A DNA stretch of 8,448 bases from CAYFUR01 sp964346275 (GCA_964346275.1 CAYFUR010000136.1:1-8448); one strand, 5' to 3'. Positions 1-6,730 are shown, numbered from the stretch's first letter. Numbers and translations are program-made. Notes: generated by a model from the sequence alone, not told the origin.

Positions 1-1147
1 CAACGTCCTGGTTCATGACGTTGTTGGCCAGGCGGGCCTGGAGCGTGAACGTGCCGCCGGGGTTCAGGGCGTCGCCCACGACGGAATAACGAACTTCCGC
101 AACATTGACGGGAGTCGGTGTCGGCAGAACCACGCCGGGGAAGGACTCCGTTGAGAAAACGTGAGGAATAATGTCGTTGGCATCGGTGATCAGGTTATCG
201 CTGATGTCGGGGTTGTCGTCGACGGTCAGCGTCGTCGGGACCCCATCCGCATTCACGGCGGGAGGCGTGCCGGTGGTCTGGAAGGGAATGCGGAAGAGAT
301 AACCTTCTGTTGCGGCGATGGACGTTTTCTTCGTGGAGGCTCCCGCGATGTTCAACTGTCCCGGAGCAAAGGGGGTGGTGATGAGCTGGCTGAACTGGAA
401 GGGCGAGCTGGGAACGAGTTCGGCGTCGCCGGTCTGAGTCATCTGGTTTTCATCAAAGAAAATCGAGAAGCCAAAGCTTGCCACGTCCTGGTCGTTGTTA
501 TCGACCCGGACATAGAGATCAAAATTCGTGCTGGGCTGGGTCGGATCGCCATCCACGGAATAAAAAATGTCGGCGACATTACAAGTGGGGGCAAAGATCC
601 AATCGGCCGGAATCGGGTTGTTGTCCGGATCCAGCAGAGGTTCGGACACATCCGGATTCGGGATAATATCGAAATCGGGTGCCTGGGCGATGCCGGGCTC
701 TGTCTGGAAGGTCAGCTCGACGAAGGCGCCATTGAGCGGATTGTCATTTCCCGAGTAAGCAGCGGAAAAGTTCCTGTAGGCGCCGGGGCCGGGAGTTCCG
801 AGGTTGCCGGTAAAGAACGGCGGCACATCAAACATGAAGCCGTCCTCGGCGATGGTGTTGATCCCCACCAAATCGACCTGGTCGGAGTTATACTCAACGC
901 GGCCGCTGAAGGTGCTCAGCGGTCCGACGTTGTTTCCGGCCAGTTGCAGGTCGACGGTGAAGACACTGTCGGGGACGGATGGGTCCCCGGAAGAGATGCA
1001 GGAGACGACTTTGGGTGCTGCCTGGGCAGCAAAGGGGAGTGTCACCAGCAATGTTAGCGCGGCCACCACGCTAACCAACCTGCTCAACACGCAGCTCCCG
1101 GCGCGGGCGGCAGGAGGGCGATCACAGGGGTTGGCGATCCGATTCAC
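1..1147 (-). CDS. Secreted protein with tandem cohesin-like modules (partial, N-terminal 382 residues)
   Basis: The minus strand is open from a GTG at 1147-1145 to the left edge, 382 codons without a stop, so the C-terminus is missing. The start is supported by AAGGAGGT six to seven bases upstream. Residues about 24-43 form a hydrophobic signal-peptide core ending AAQA, with likely cleavage before APKVV. Three similar module starts follow at about residues 47 (VVSCISSGDP), 191 (VADIFYSVDGDP) and 349 (VAEVRYSVVGDA). Each continues as P-x-x-x-F-x-L/V with an NN pair and a hydrophobic strand. The spacing of 144 and 158 residues and the alternating beta pattern fit cohesin-like beta-sandwiches; this assignment is inference from pattern, not a search. 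A PTPTP linker precedes module 3. In cellulosomes cohesins bind dockerins, but many such domains occur in non-cellulosomal surface proteins. No dockerin is seen in the window. The role is probably extracellular adhesion or scaffolding; the ligand is unknown. The long N-terminal region before the hydrophobic core leaves a GTG at codon 20 as an alternative start. Confidence 0.82.
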   Translation of the reverse strand, partial: MNRIANPCDRPPAARAGSCVLSRLVSVVAALTLLVTLPFAAQAAPKVVSCISSGDPSVPDSVFTVDLQLAGNNVGPLSTFSGRVEYNSDQVDLVGINTIAEDGFMFDVPPFFTGNLGTPGPGAYRNFSAAYSGNDNPLNGAFVELTFQTEPGIAQAPDFDIIPNPDVSEPLLDPDNNPIPADWIFAPTCNVADIFYSVDGDPTQPSTNFDLYVRVDNNDQDVASFGFSIFFDENQMTQTGDAELVPSSPFQFSQLITTPFAPGQLNIAGASTKKTSIAATEGYLFRIPFQTTGTPPAVNADGVPTTLTVDDNPDISDNLITDANDIIPHVFSTESFPGVVLPTPTPVNVAEVRYSVVGDALNPGGTFTLQARLANNVMNQDV

Positions 1148-1153
1148 AAGAGA

Positions 1154-1161
1154 ACCTCCTT
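1154..1161 (-). promoter_or_regulatory. Strong Shine-Dalgarno for the cohesin-like gene
   Basis: The minus strand reads AAGGAGGT here, six bases before the GTG at 1147. It is the best ribosome binding site in the window and decides the start of this gene, which would otherwise be uncertain because the initiator is GTG and the region upstream of the signal peptide is long. Confidence 0.8.
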
Positions 1162-1287
1162 CTTGGTCTATGCGTTCATCAGCTTTGATGTACTTCAAGA
1201 TTTCACTTCCTCTTTCCAATGCGGCACTTCGATTTCGAGACAAAGTTAGGAGCAACCGCTGGGCGTATCGCTTTCAGGACTGGCAAA

Positions 1288-1313
1288 CCTTTCGGCCCTT
1301 TGAGAACGAAAGG
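1288..1313. other. Hairpin in the divergent intergenic region
   Basis: CCTTTCG (1288-1294) pairs perfectly with CGAAAGG (1307-1313) around a 12-base loop. The loop carries a second CCTTT (1297-1301) that could pair with the same 3' arm, so two alternative folds exist. A second small hairpin, GAGA/TCTC with a five-base loop, follows at 1315-1327. If transcribed leftward, both lie in the 5' leader of the cohesin-like gene. There is no T-run on either side, so it is not an intrinsic terminator. Confidence 0.4.
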
Positions 1314-1474
1314 AGAGACAATATCTCACAAAGCGGCGGGAAACTTCTTCTCCGTCTCGATGGTTCCAAACGGGGTGAAACGTCCTGGGGGCCGTAAAGA
1401 CAAGTTCAGAAACCCCAACTTCCCATCTTGCAAGCTGTTACAGACAACAGATTACTTCCCGATTAACGGCCACC

Positions 1475-1486
1475 GCGCTGTAGCGC
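1475..1486. repeat. Short dyad GCGCTGTAGCGC
   Basis: Five-base arms GCGCT and AGCGC flank a two-base centre. It lies in non-coding DNA about 300 bases before the first rightward gene and 50 bases after the weak promoter match. It could be an operator or mean nothing; the same arms recur at 4088-4098 and 6731-6746. Confidence 0.25.
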
Positions 1487-1783
1487 AATGAAAATCACTG
1501 CTCCTGCGTTGGGCAAGCGAGCGCACGAGAAGTCCCTGTTTCCGTGTGTTGCATCTTCCCAAAGGGCTGATGTGCCGCAAGATAAATCCGTCGAAAGCGC
1601 CCTGATTTCCGCGGGATTTCTCCATGAGGCCCTGCAAATGCCCGTCTATCCGCCTCCAAAACCTCTGTCACATTCATTCTGGCCCTTTTTTTCAATAAAA
1701 CCGCCTTGCACTACCCTCGCTGTTCCACCAACAGGATAAGACCAGGTTCGCGAGACGGATTTTCCCCGAAAGCACAGGCGCCA

Positions 1784-2788
1784 ATGGCCCAGCCAGACGT
1801 TCCACCGCCCTTTCCCAGGTGGATCCAGAAACGAGACACTTTCCTCTCTTCCGCCGGGGACAATGGGCTCTTCTGTGCGTTTTACCTGCGGCGGCGCAGA
1901 TCGCACTCCCTTGTTTCCTACTCCTTCGCCAAGGCATTGTCCCTCGGTGTGACCCTCATGTGGGTGATGCTCGGGATGATCATTGCAGCGGGACTGCTCT
2001 ATTTCCTCGGCCCCTGCTTCGGGGGCCTCCTTGCCCTGGCCCAGGTTGCCGGGCTGATTTGGCTGAGTCACTCCCTTCGTTTTCGAAGGTCAAACCTTCC
2101 GTACTGGCTCGAGCAGTGGGTTCTTGGGGATCCCCGGGGCGCCACCGGCGACGAGTTGCGCCTCCTGCCGCTGACCTCCAGCGAAATTGGAGAAGCCCTC
2201 TTGATCGAGGAGTTGGAGCGGCGATGGGGCGGACGCTATGCGGGTTACTGGCTGGTGATTGCAGCGGCGGCCGTGGCGGTTGTGGCGTATGGCTGGCCCG
2301 TCGGCGCGGGAGATCTTGCACTCGTGGCGGCGGTGATTGCCGGGGGGATCTTCTGGTCGCCGGCCTATTTCTTCACCATGGCCCAGCGCATCGGCGACCG
2401 GTTGGTGGAGCGCGTGGTGTCCGAGTATGAATCCTCGCCGCTGGATCGCGGCGCCTGGACGTTCATCCGCACGGTGGTGCTTGTCTTCTATTATCCGATC
2501 ATTCTCGGATTCCTCCTGGCGGAAGTTCTGATTGCCTATCTCCTCCTGAGCATGGGGCTCGAAGTGGCTTTTGGCGTGATGTTCTATTCGGAGGCCTCGC
2601 CGGACGGCCAGGCGGCGCAGGTTGTCTCGGAGATGGCCCACGGCGCCATCGCGGTGCTGGTCCTGGCCAGTTTTCCGCTGGCGCGCTCTCTGGCGCGCTC
2701 GGCCGTGGAGAAATGGCGGTTGAAATCCCGGGAATGCGCCCTGCGGATTGGCCGCATGGCGTGGAGCCTTGTGCAATCCGAGGACTGA
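1784..2788 (+). CDS. Multi-pass membrane protein, weakly ABC-2-permease-like
   Basis: This frame encodes 334 residues if translation starts at ATG 1784. A TTG at 1706 in the same frame would add 26 residues of unconvincing composition; neither start has a good ribosome binding site, so the start is uncertain. Hydrophobic segments are seen at about residues 52-75, 78-96, 155-172, 176-196, 228-256 and 285-303, suggesting about six membrane spans with a cytosolic stretch between the second and third. That stretch contains DELRLLPLTSSEIGEALL (123-140), which resembles the Leu-rich LLTPLS-x-x-E-I segment of some ABC-2-type permeases. This resemblance is the only hint of family. No ABC-2 ATPase lies beside it; the ATPase at 4635 belongs to a different transporter class. 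The next membrane-protein gene begins 41 bases downstream, so the two are probably co-transcribed. A tandem LARS-LARS near the C-terminus comes from a 12-base direct duplication at 2678-2701. Function unknown. Confidence 0.75.
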   Translation: MAQPDVPPPFPRWIQKRDTFLSSAGDNGLFCAFYLRRRRSHSLVSYSFAKALSLGVTLMWVMLGMIIAAGLLYFLGPCFGGLLALAQVAGLIWLSHSLRFRRSNLPYWLEQWVLGDPRGATGDELRLLPLTSSEIGEALLIEELERRWGGRYAGYWLVIAAAAVAVVAYGWPVGAGDLALVAAVIAGGIFWSPAYFFTMAQRIGDRLVERVVSEYESSPLDRGAWTFIRTVVLVFYYPIILGFLLAEVLIAYLLLSMGLEVAFGVMFYSEASPDGQAAQVVSEMAHGAIAVLVLASFPLARSLARSAVEKWRLKSRECALRIGRMAWSLVQSED

Positions 2789-2829
2789 TCCCCCCGTCAG
2801 CCCTCCACTAATGGGAACCCGAAGAGCGA

Positions 2830-4518
2830 ATGACCGACAACACGCCAAAAGCCGATTGCGCTGAAAGCCCGATTCGTTCTCGCCTGGGACTCGCAGTGGT
2901 TCTGATCGCCATCGGTCCGTTCCTGCTCTGCCTTTTCAACGATTTCGTTTATGACGACCACTTTTTCGTGAAGGGAAACGCCTGGGTTCAGAGTTGGTCG
3001 AACCTCGGCCCGCTGCTCATGGATCCGGAGACGAATTCCATGGGCGGTGCCGAGCAATCATTCTGGCGGCCGCTGCGCAATCTTCACTACTTGACTGACT
3101 ATACAATCGCGGGCCGCCACCCGGCCTGGTATCATTTTGTGAACCTGCTGTGGCACGGCGCGGCGGCGCTCGGGCTCTTCGCTTTCCTGCGGCGGCTGGG
3201 CCTGAGCGGATTCGCCGCGTTCACCGCGGCGGCGCTGTTTGCCGCGCATCCGGCGCAGACGGAATCGGTGGCGTGGATCAAGGAGCGCGACGGCCTGATG
3301 GCAGGGGCATTCCTGTTCTGGGCGCTCTATCATGCCCTGGGCCGCGGAGGGCAGTCCGTGGCGTTTTCCCTGGCGTTGGCGGTGATGGCCATGTTGAGCA
3401 AGGAGCATGCGGTGGTCTATACGCCCCTGGCTGGCCTGGGGCTTCTGGTGCAGGGCGGGACGAGCGGCGGGAGAGACAATCGGCGGCTGGGGACAATTCT
3501 CTTTGGCGGAACGGCGCTGACGCTGGTTTTTCTCGGCATTCGCCACTTCATCCTGGGCGGCACGGCGCAAACGGCAGAGCCGCCTGGCGGCACATGGGGC
3601 GCCACCATGGCGACCATGCCCGAGGTGTTTCTGCGCTATCTTCGCGTGATGCTCCTTCCCGTGCATTTCCCGATCACCTACGAATGGATCCGGCCCAACG
3701 GCTGGACAAATCCTGCCACTTTGGCGGGAATCGCGGTGTTGGGGATTTTGATTGGGGTGGGCGTTTTTCTCTGGCGGAGGGCGCCCCGCGCGGCTTTCGG
3801 CCTCGCGTGGTTTCTGGTTTGCCTGCTCCCCTTTTCCAACCTCGTCCCCATGACCCAGTGGATGGCCGTGCGGTTTTTGTATCTTCCGCTGGCAGGCGCG
3901 GGAATCCTGGCGGCGCTGGCCATCGAGCGCTGGGCCGCGCCCAGCGCCTGGCGCCCGGCAGCGTTGCTGATCGGCTTTCTCGCCTACCTTTCCCTCAATG
4001 AAACGCTGGTTTGGCGGAACGACCTGACTTTGTGGGAAAACACCTATAGAATTGTCGTTCCGCGAAACGCGATCACCGTTCGCCCGGGCGCTGAGCGCCC
4101 GGTCGCTTTCTATGCCGAGCACCTGAACCGCTTTGGGTTTCATGGGGAGGCGCTGTGGGCGACGATGCGCTTTCCTTATAACGCCAACCGCCCCTTTGAA
4201 GAACTGGCGTGGAAGGCCCGCGTCGACGCCCAGCGCGGTCTTGGCTTTTCCTCCGACGCGCTCTCCACCGCCCGGCACTCCGTTGGCCAAACGCCGACCC
4301 CGCGGCTCTTCTTGCTGCTGGGGTTCCTGGAAATGCGGAAAGGGAACAGCCCGGAGGCCATCGCGGCGTGGGAACATGGCCTCGAGTTGGATCCTTACAA
4401 CCGCAACCTCATCGAGAACCTGATCTTCGCCTACCAGGAGGCGGGCCGGGGCGGCGAGGCGCGCGAACTGGAGGCGCTGCGGCAGCGGATGGCTACCCAG
4501 CCGCGGAGCCAATGGTGA
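2830..4518 (+). CDS. TMTC-like GT-C membrane protein with C-terminal TPR
   Basis: The protein has 562 residues and about ten membrane spans between residues 18 and 390, followed by a soluble tail. Features of the bacterial TMTC-like/GT-C family are visible in order: an acidic YDD (41-43) in the first extracytoplasmic loop, FWRPL (79-83), HPAWYHFVNLLWH (97-109), AHPAQTESVAWIKERDG (139-155), SKEHAVVYTPL (190-200) and VRFLYLP (347-353). Known GT-C enzymes use lipid-linked sugar donors and loop-1 acidic residues for catalysis; by analogy this could glycosylate exported proteins or envelope polymers. The tail holds one canonical TPR (about 493-526, ending LELDP) and a partial second one, usual in this family and likely a partner- or substrate-binding site. 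The ATG at 2830 has only a weak GAAGAG upstream. It follows the preceding membrane gene by 41 bases, which suggests one operon. The donor, acceptor and even transferase activity are unproven. Confidence 0.85.
   Translation: MTDNTPKADCAESPIRSRLGLAVVLIAIGPFLLCLFNDFVYDDHFFVKGNAWVQSWSNLGPLLMDPETNSMGGAEQSFWRPLRNLHYLTDYTIAGRHPAWYHFVNLLWHGAAALGLFAFLRRLGLSGFAAFTAAALFAAHPAQTESVAWIKERDGLMAGAFLFWALYHALGRGGQSVAFSLALAVMAMLSKEHAVVYTPLAGLGLLVQGGTSGGRDNRRLGTILFGGTALTLVFLGIRHFILGGTAQTAEPPGGTWGATMATMPEVFLRYLRVMLLPVHFPITYEWIRPNGWTNPATLAGIAVLGILIGVGVFLWRRAPRAAFGLAWFLVCLLPFSNLVPMTQWMAVRFLYLPLAGAGILAALAIERWAAPSAWRPAALLIGFLAYLSLNETLVWRNDLTLWENTYRIVVPRNAITVRPGAERPVAFYAEHLNRFGFHGEALWATMRFPYNANRPFEELAWKARVDAQRGLGFSSDALSTARHSVGQTPTPRLFLLLGFLEMRKGNSPEAIAAWEHGLELDPYNRNLIENLIFAYQEAGRGGEARELEALRQRMATQPRSQW
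3927..3947. repeat. Tight 9-bp inverted repeat inside the TMTC-like gene
   Basis: GCGCTGGGC (3927-3935) and GCCCAGCGC (3939-3947) are perfect complements around a three-base CGC loop. It lies in coding sequence for the last membrane spans. In RNA it would form a very stable hairpin without a following T-run, so it is not a terminator. Confidence 0.6.
4084..4102. repeat. 19-base dyad inside the TMTC-like gene
   Basis: CCGGGCGCT and AGCGCCCGG are perfect nine-base arms around a single G (4093). It falls where the membrane domain gives way to the soluble tail (residues about 419-424, PGAERP). It may simply reflect GC-rich codon choice, but perfect arms with a one-base centre are uncommon. Confidence 0.6.
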
Positions 4519-4570
4519 AAATGAGAACGGAAAAGAAGAGCGCGGAGCGGGAAGTGCTCCCCATCCGCCG

Positions 4571-4599
4571 TTGACAACCTGGAAAGCAGCCCGGAAACT
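4571..4599 (+). promoter_or_regulatory. Possible sigma-70 promoter before the ABC ATPase
   Basis: A perfect TTGACA (4571-4576) is followed after 17 bases by GAAACT (4594-4599), a poor -10 match. It lies in the 116-base gap after the TMTC-like gene, 36 bases before the ATPase start. A short hairpin, GGAGC/GCTCC with a seven-base loop (4544-4560), precedes it but has no T-run. If real, it would let the ATPase/WD40 pair be transcribed apart from the upstream membrane genes. Confidence 0.25.
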
Positions 4600-4634
4600 C
4601 GCCACCCTTTAATCCCCTCGGCGGAAAGTGGCTC

Positions 4635-5699
4635 ATGGCGGAAGAAAAAGTCCCGGTTTCTCCCTCAAACGGAAACGATATCCTTTTGGATATCCGCGAC
4701 CTGAGGACGTATTTCTTCGGCCAGGAGAGCGTGGCGCGGGCGGTGGATGGCGTGAGCTACAAGGTGGGCAAGGGCCGCACGCTGGGGATTGTGGGCGAGT
4801 CGGGCTCGGGCAAGTCGGTGACGGCGCTGAGCGTTATGCGGCTGGTTCAAAAACCGGCGGGGCGCATTGTGAGTGGCGAGATTTTGATGCACGGCCGGGA
4901 CCTGGCGAAGGTGAGCGAGCGGGAAATGCGCCGCATCCGCGGCAACAAGATTTCCATGATTTTCCAGGAGCCGATGACGTCGCTGAACCCGGTGTTTACC
5001 GTTGGCGACCAGATCGGCGAGGTGTTCCGCATCCACCGCAAGATGAATAAGAAGCAGGCGCTGCAGGAAGCGGTGCGCATGCTCGAGCTTGTCAAGATCC
5101 CCTCGCCCACCCGGCGCGTCCATGAATACCCCCACCAGATGTCGGGCGGCATGCGCCAGCGGGTGATGATCGCCATGGCGCTCGCCTGCAATCCCGACCT
5201 GCTCATCGCCGACGAACCGACGACGGCGCTGGATGTGACCGTGCAGGCGCAGATCCTCGACCTCATGGCCCAGCTCAAGGAAAGCTATGGATCGTCGATC
5301 CTGATGATTACCCACGACCTCGGCGTGATTGCGGAAATCAGCGACGAGGTGGCCGTGATGTATGCGGGGCAGATCGTGGAGTATGCCACGGCGGAGAAGC
5401 TTTTCGAGCAGCCGCTGCATCCTTACACAGCGGGGTTGCTGGATTCCCGCCCCCGCCTGGAGGACGCGATCGAAAAAAAGCGCCTGCGGCCCGTTCTGGG
5501 CGCCGTGCCCAACCCGGCGAACCACCCCACGGGGTGCCGCTTCCATCCGCGGTGCCCCTATGCAACCGAGGAGTGCCATACGCAACCCCCGGAGATGCGC
5601 GAGGTTTTCCCTGGCCATCGCGTGGCCTGCCACTGGGCCGAGTCGATTATGAAGGGCGGGATGAAAAAGCACACCGTGGAGACGCAATCCGTGGGATGA
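4635..5699 (+). CDS. oppD: Peptide/nickel-type ABC transporter ATPase (OppD/DppD family)
   Basis: The protein has 354 residues, a normal OppD/DppD length, with every ATPase motif intact: Walker A GESGSGKS (54-61), Q-loop FQEP with Q111, signature SGGMRQ (170-175), Walker B LLIADE (189-194), D-loop TALD (197-200) and switch His THD (226-228). After the nucleotide-binding domain comes the oligopeptide-transporter C-terminal extension starting HPYT (262-265). It carries four cysteines, C301, C307, C314 and C332, in the CRFHPRC...C...C arrangement known in this family and reported to hold an iron-sulfur cluster in a mycobacterial DppD. The family powers uptake of peptides, nickel or similar solutes, normally with two permeases, a binding protein and an OppF/DppF partner; none of these is in the window. 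GGAAAG lies six bases before the ATG. Its stop overlaps the next start (ATGA). The exact substrate cannot be told, so the gene symbol indicates family only. Confidence 0.93.
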   Translation: MAEEKVPVSPSNGNDILLDIRDLRTYFFGQESVARAVDGVSYKVGKGRTLGIVGESGSGKSVTALSVMRLVQKPAGRIVSGEILMHGRDLAKVSEREMRRIRGNKISMIFQEPMTSLNPVFTVGDQIGEVFRIHRKMNKKQALQEAVRMLELVKIPSPTRRVHEYPHQMSGGMRQRVMIAMALACNPDLLIADEPTTALDVTVQAQILDLMAQLKESYGSSILMITHDLGVIAEISDEVAVMYAGQIVEYATAEKLFEQPLHPYTAGLLDSRPRLEDAIEKKRLRPVLGAVPNPANHPTGCRFHPRCPYATEECHTQPPEMREVFPGHRVACHWAESIMKGGMKKHTVETQSVG

Positions 5700-6682
5700 G
5701 AGCGTCCGCCCTTTTTCTTTTCCTGTTTTTCAGCCTCTTTTGCGCGGGATATCTCGACGCCCAGCCGGCCGCCTTTCCGGATGCGCCGCCCGTGCGCGTT
5801 GCGATCGCGCCGGACGGGCGCACGGCGGTGCTGATGATCAATGGCGAAAACGGCGGCGCGGTGATTTTCGACCCGGACACCGGGAGCACCATTCGCCGGA
5901 TCGAAGCGGACAGCCAAAGGGTCTCCGCCCAGGCTTACGATCCCAGCCTGGAGATCATCGCCGCGGCGGATCCCGAGAAGGATTACCTGGGACTTTATGG
6001 CACAGCCACGGGCCTGGCAGAACGACGCCTGAGCCTGAGGATCGCGCCCGTGGCGGCGCTGGAGTTCCATCCGGAGGAAGACTGGCTGGCAGCGGGAGGC
6101 GGCGAGCGCATCACGGTCTGGGACCTCAGGCCGAACGTGCAGACCCACCAGCTCAAGGTGGACGGCGCCAGAGTGGGTTGCCTTGAATTTGGCTATGGCG
6201 CGGGCTCGATCCACGCCGGTTTATCCGATGGAACCCTGGTGGAATACGACTGGCGCACGGGCCGGCGGAATTATCGCACGCGTGTGGACGATTCGGCCCT
6301 GGTGGCGATGGCCTACCGGGCACTTTACGCGGAAAGCCCGATGGCGGTGGCCAGCAAGGATGGCGGGCTGTTTCTGGTCAACCCGCATTCCGGAGCGCCG
6401 CTCCGGAACCTGGAGAGCGGGGGAACGCCGGTGCGGGCCCTGGAGATGGACGGGGAGGAAAAGTTCCTGGCAGCGGGAAATGATCTTGGTGTCATTGGGC
6501 TTTGGCGGCTGAAGGCGGGCATGCGCGCCGGTGAGTTATACGGACACACGGGGCCGGTTTACAGCGTGGATTTTGCGGGATCGTCAAACCGGGTGATCTC
6601 CGCCGGGGCAGACGGCACGGTGCGGCTTTGGGACGCGCTGGCGGAGGCGGAAATCCGGTCTTTCAGCTTCGATCTTCCCTGA
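5696..6682 (+). CDS. Secreted WD40-repeat (seven-bladed propeller) protein
   Basis: Starting at ATG 5696, the protein has 328 residues. The frame is open further upstream, but this start overlaps the ATPase stop as ATGA and begins a clear signal peptide: MRAS, a Phe/Leu-rich core (5-16), then LDA with probable cleavage before QPA at residue 23. The mature part divides into about seven WD40-like units, beginning near residues 33, 73, 117, 157, 198, 243 and 283. The third (ITVWDL, 139-144) and the last (GHTGPVYSVDF to TVRLWD, 283-313) are the most canonical. Seven blades would close one propeller, usually a scaffold for protein contacts. No enzyme motif is seen. Since it is exported, it should act in the periplasm or outside the cell. 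The four-base overlap implies translational coupling to the ATPase and so a functional link, but its partner is unknown. There is no lipobox. Confidence 0.85.
   Translation: MRASALFLFLFFSLFCAGYLDAQPAAFPDAPPVRVAIAPDGRTAVLMINGENGGAVIFDPDTGSTIRRIEADSQRVSAQAYDPSLEIIAAADPEKDYLGLYGTATGLAERRLSLRIAPVAALEFHPEEDWLAAGGGERITVWDLRPNVQTHQLKVDGARVGCLEFGYGAGSIHAGLSDGTLVEYDWRTGRRNYRTRVDDSALVAMAYRALYAESPMAVASKDGGLFLVNPHSGAPLRNLESGGTPVRALEMDGEEKFLAAGNDLGVIGLWRLKAGMRAGELYGHTGPVYSVDFAGSSNRVISAGADGTVRLWDALAEAEIRSFSFDLP
6388..6408. repeat. Tight 9-bp inverted repeat inside the WD40 gene
   Basis: TTCCGGAGC (6388-6396) and GCTCCGGAA (6400-6408) are perfect complements around a three-base GCC loop, in sequence coding for HSGAPLRNL between blades five and six. 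It would make a stable mRNA hairpin; no T-run follows. Confidence 0.6.
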
Positions 6683-6692
6683 GCAAATTTGC
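6683..6692. repeat. Palindrome GCAAATTTGC directly after the WD40 stop
   Basis: A perfect ten-base palindrome begins at the base after the TGA (6680-6682). It is too short to terminate transcription and could be a protein-binding site or chance. Confidence 0.25.
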
Positions 6693-6730
6693 CGGAGGCA
6701 CAATTCCAGCTTCCCCCGGAGGAAACGGGT

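Larger units (their letters stand above)
1148..1783. other. Divergent intergenic region, no convincing gene
   Basis: This stretch of about 636 bases separates the leftward cohesin-like gene from the rightward membrane-protein genes, so promoters for both directions should lie here. It is less GC-rich than its flanks. Short open frames cross it (for example plus 1488-1739, 83 codons), but they lack a ribosome binding site and recognisable protein features. Visible structures are a hairpin at 1288-1313, a small hairpin at 1315-1327, and dyads at 1435-1450 and 1475-1486. No tRNA or recognised riboswitch was identified. A weak plus-strand promoter match is TTGCAA (1428-1433), a 17-base spacer and ATTACT (1451-1456). 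Confidence 0.6.

Noticed and set aside
161..1057. Plus-strand open frame of 298 codons
   Set aside because: It is antisense to the cohesin-like gene, lacks a ribosome binding site and has no recognisable domain. The minus frame has a strong Shine-Dalgarno, signal peptide and internal module repeats.
1282..1360. Class I cyclic-di-GMP riboswitch on the plus strand
   Set aside because: GGCAAACC and ACAAAGC are present, but the GAAA tetraloop of the first stem and a convincing partner for the second stem are absent, and the nearest plus-strand gene is over 400 bases away.
1488..1739. 83-codon plus-strand open frame in the intergenic region
   Set aside because: There is no ribosome binding site before the ATG and the protein shows no domain, signal or compositional sign of coding.
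1706..1783. N-terminal extension of the first membrane protein from a TTG
   Set aside because: No Shine-Dalgarno precedes it, and the added 26 residues look like translated non-coding sequence. ATG 1784 was preferred, though weakly.
3058..4605. Minus-strand open frame of 515 codons
   Set aside because: It lies opposite the TMTC-like gene, whose family motifs are clear. Its product is rich in Arg, Pro, Gln and His as expected for the antisense of a GC-rich gene.
4665..5687. Minus-strand open frame of 340 codons opposite the ABC ATPase
   Set aside because: Composition (many His, Arg, Leu) is that of an antisense shadow; the plus frame has every ABC motif.
5534..5695. Upstream extension of the WD40 gene overlapping the ATPase by about 160 bases
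   Set aside because: The ATG at 5696 begins a proper signal peptide and overlaps the ATPase stop by four bases. The upstream part is an out-of-frame reading of the ATPase C-terminal domain.
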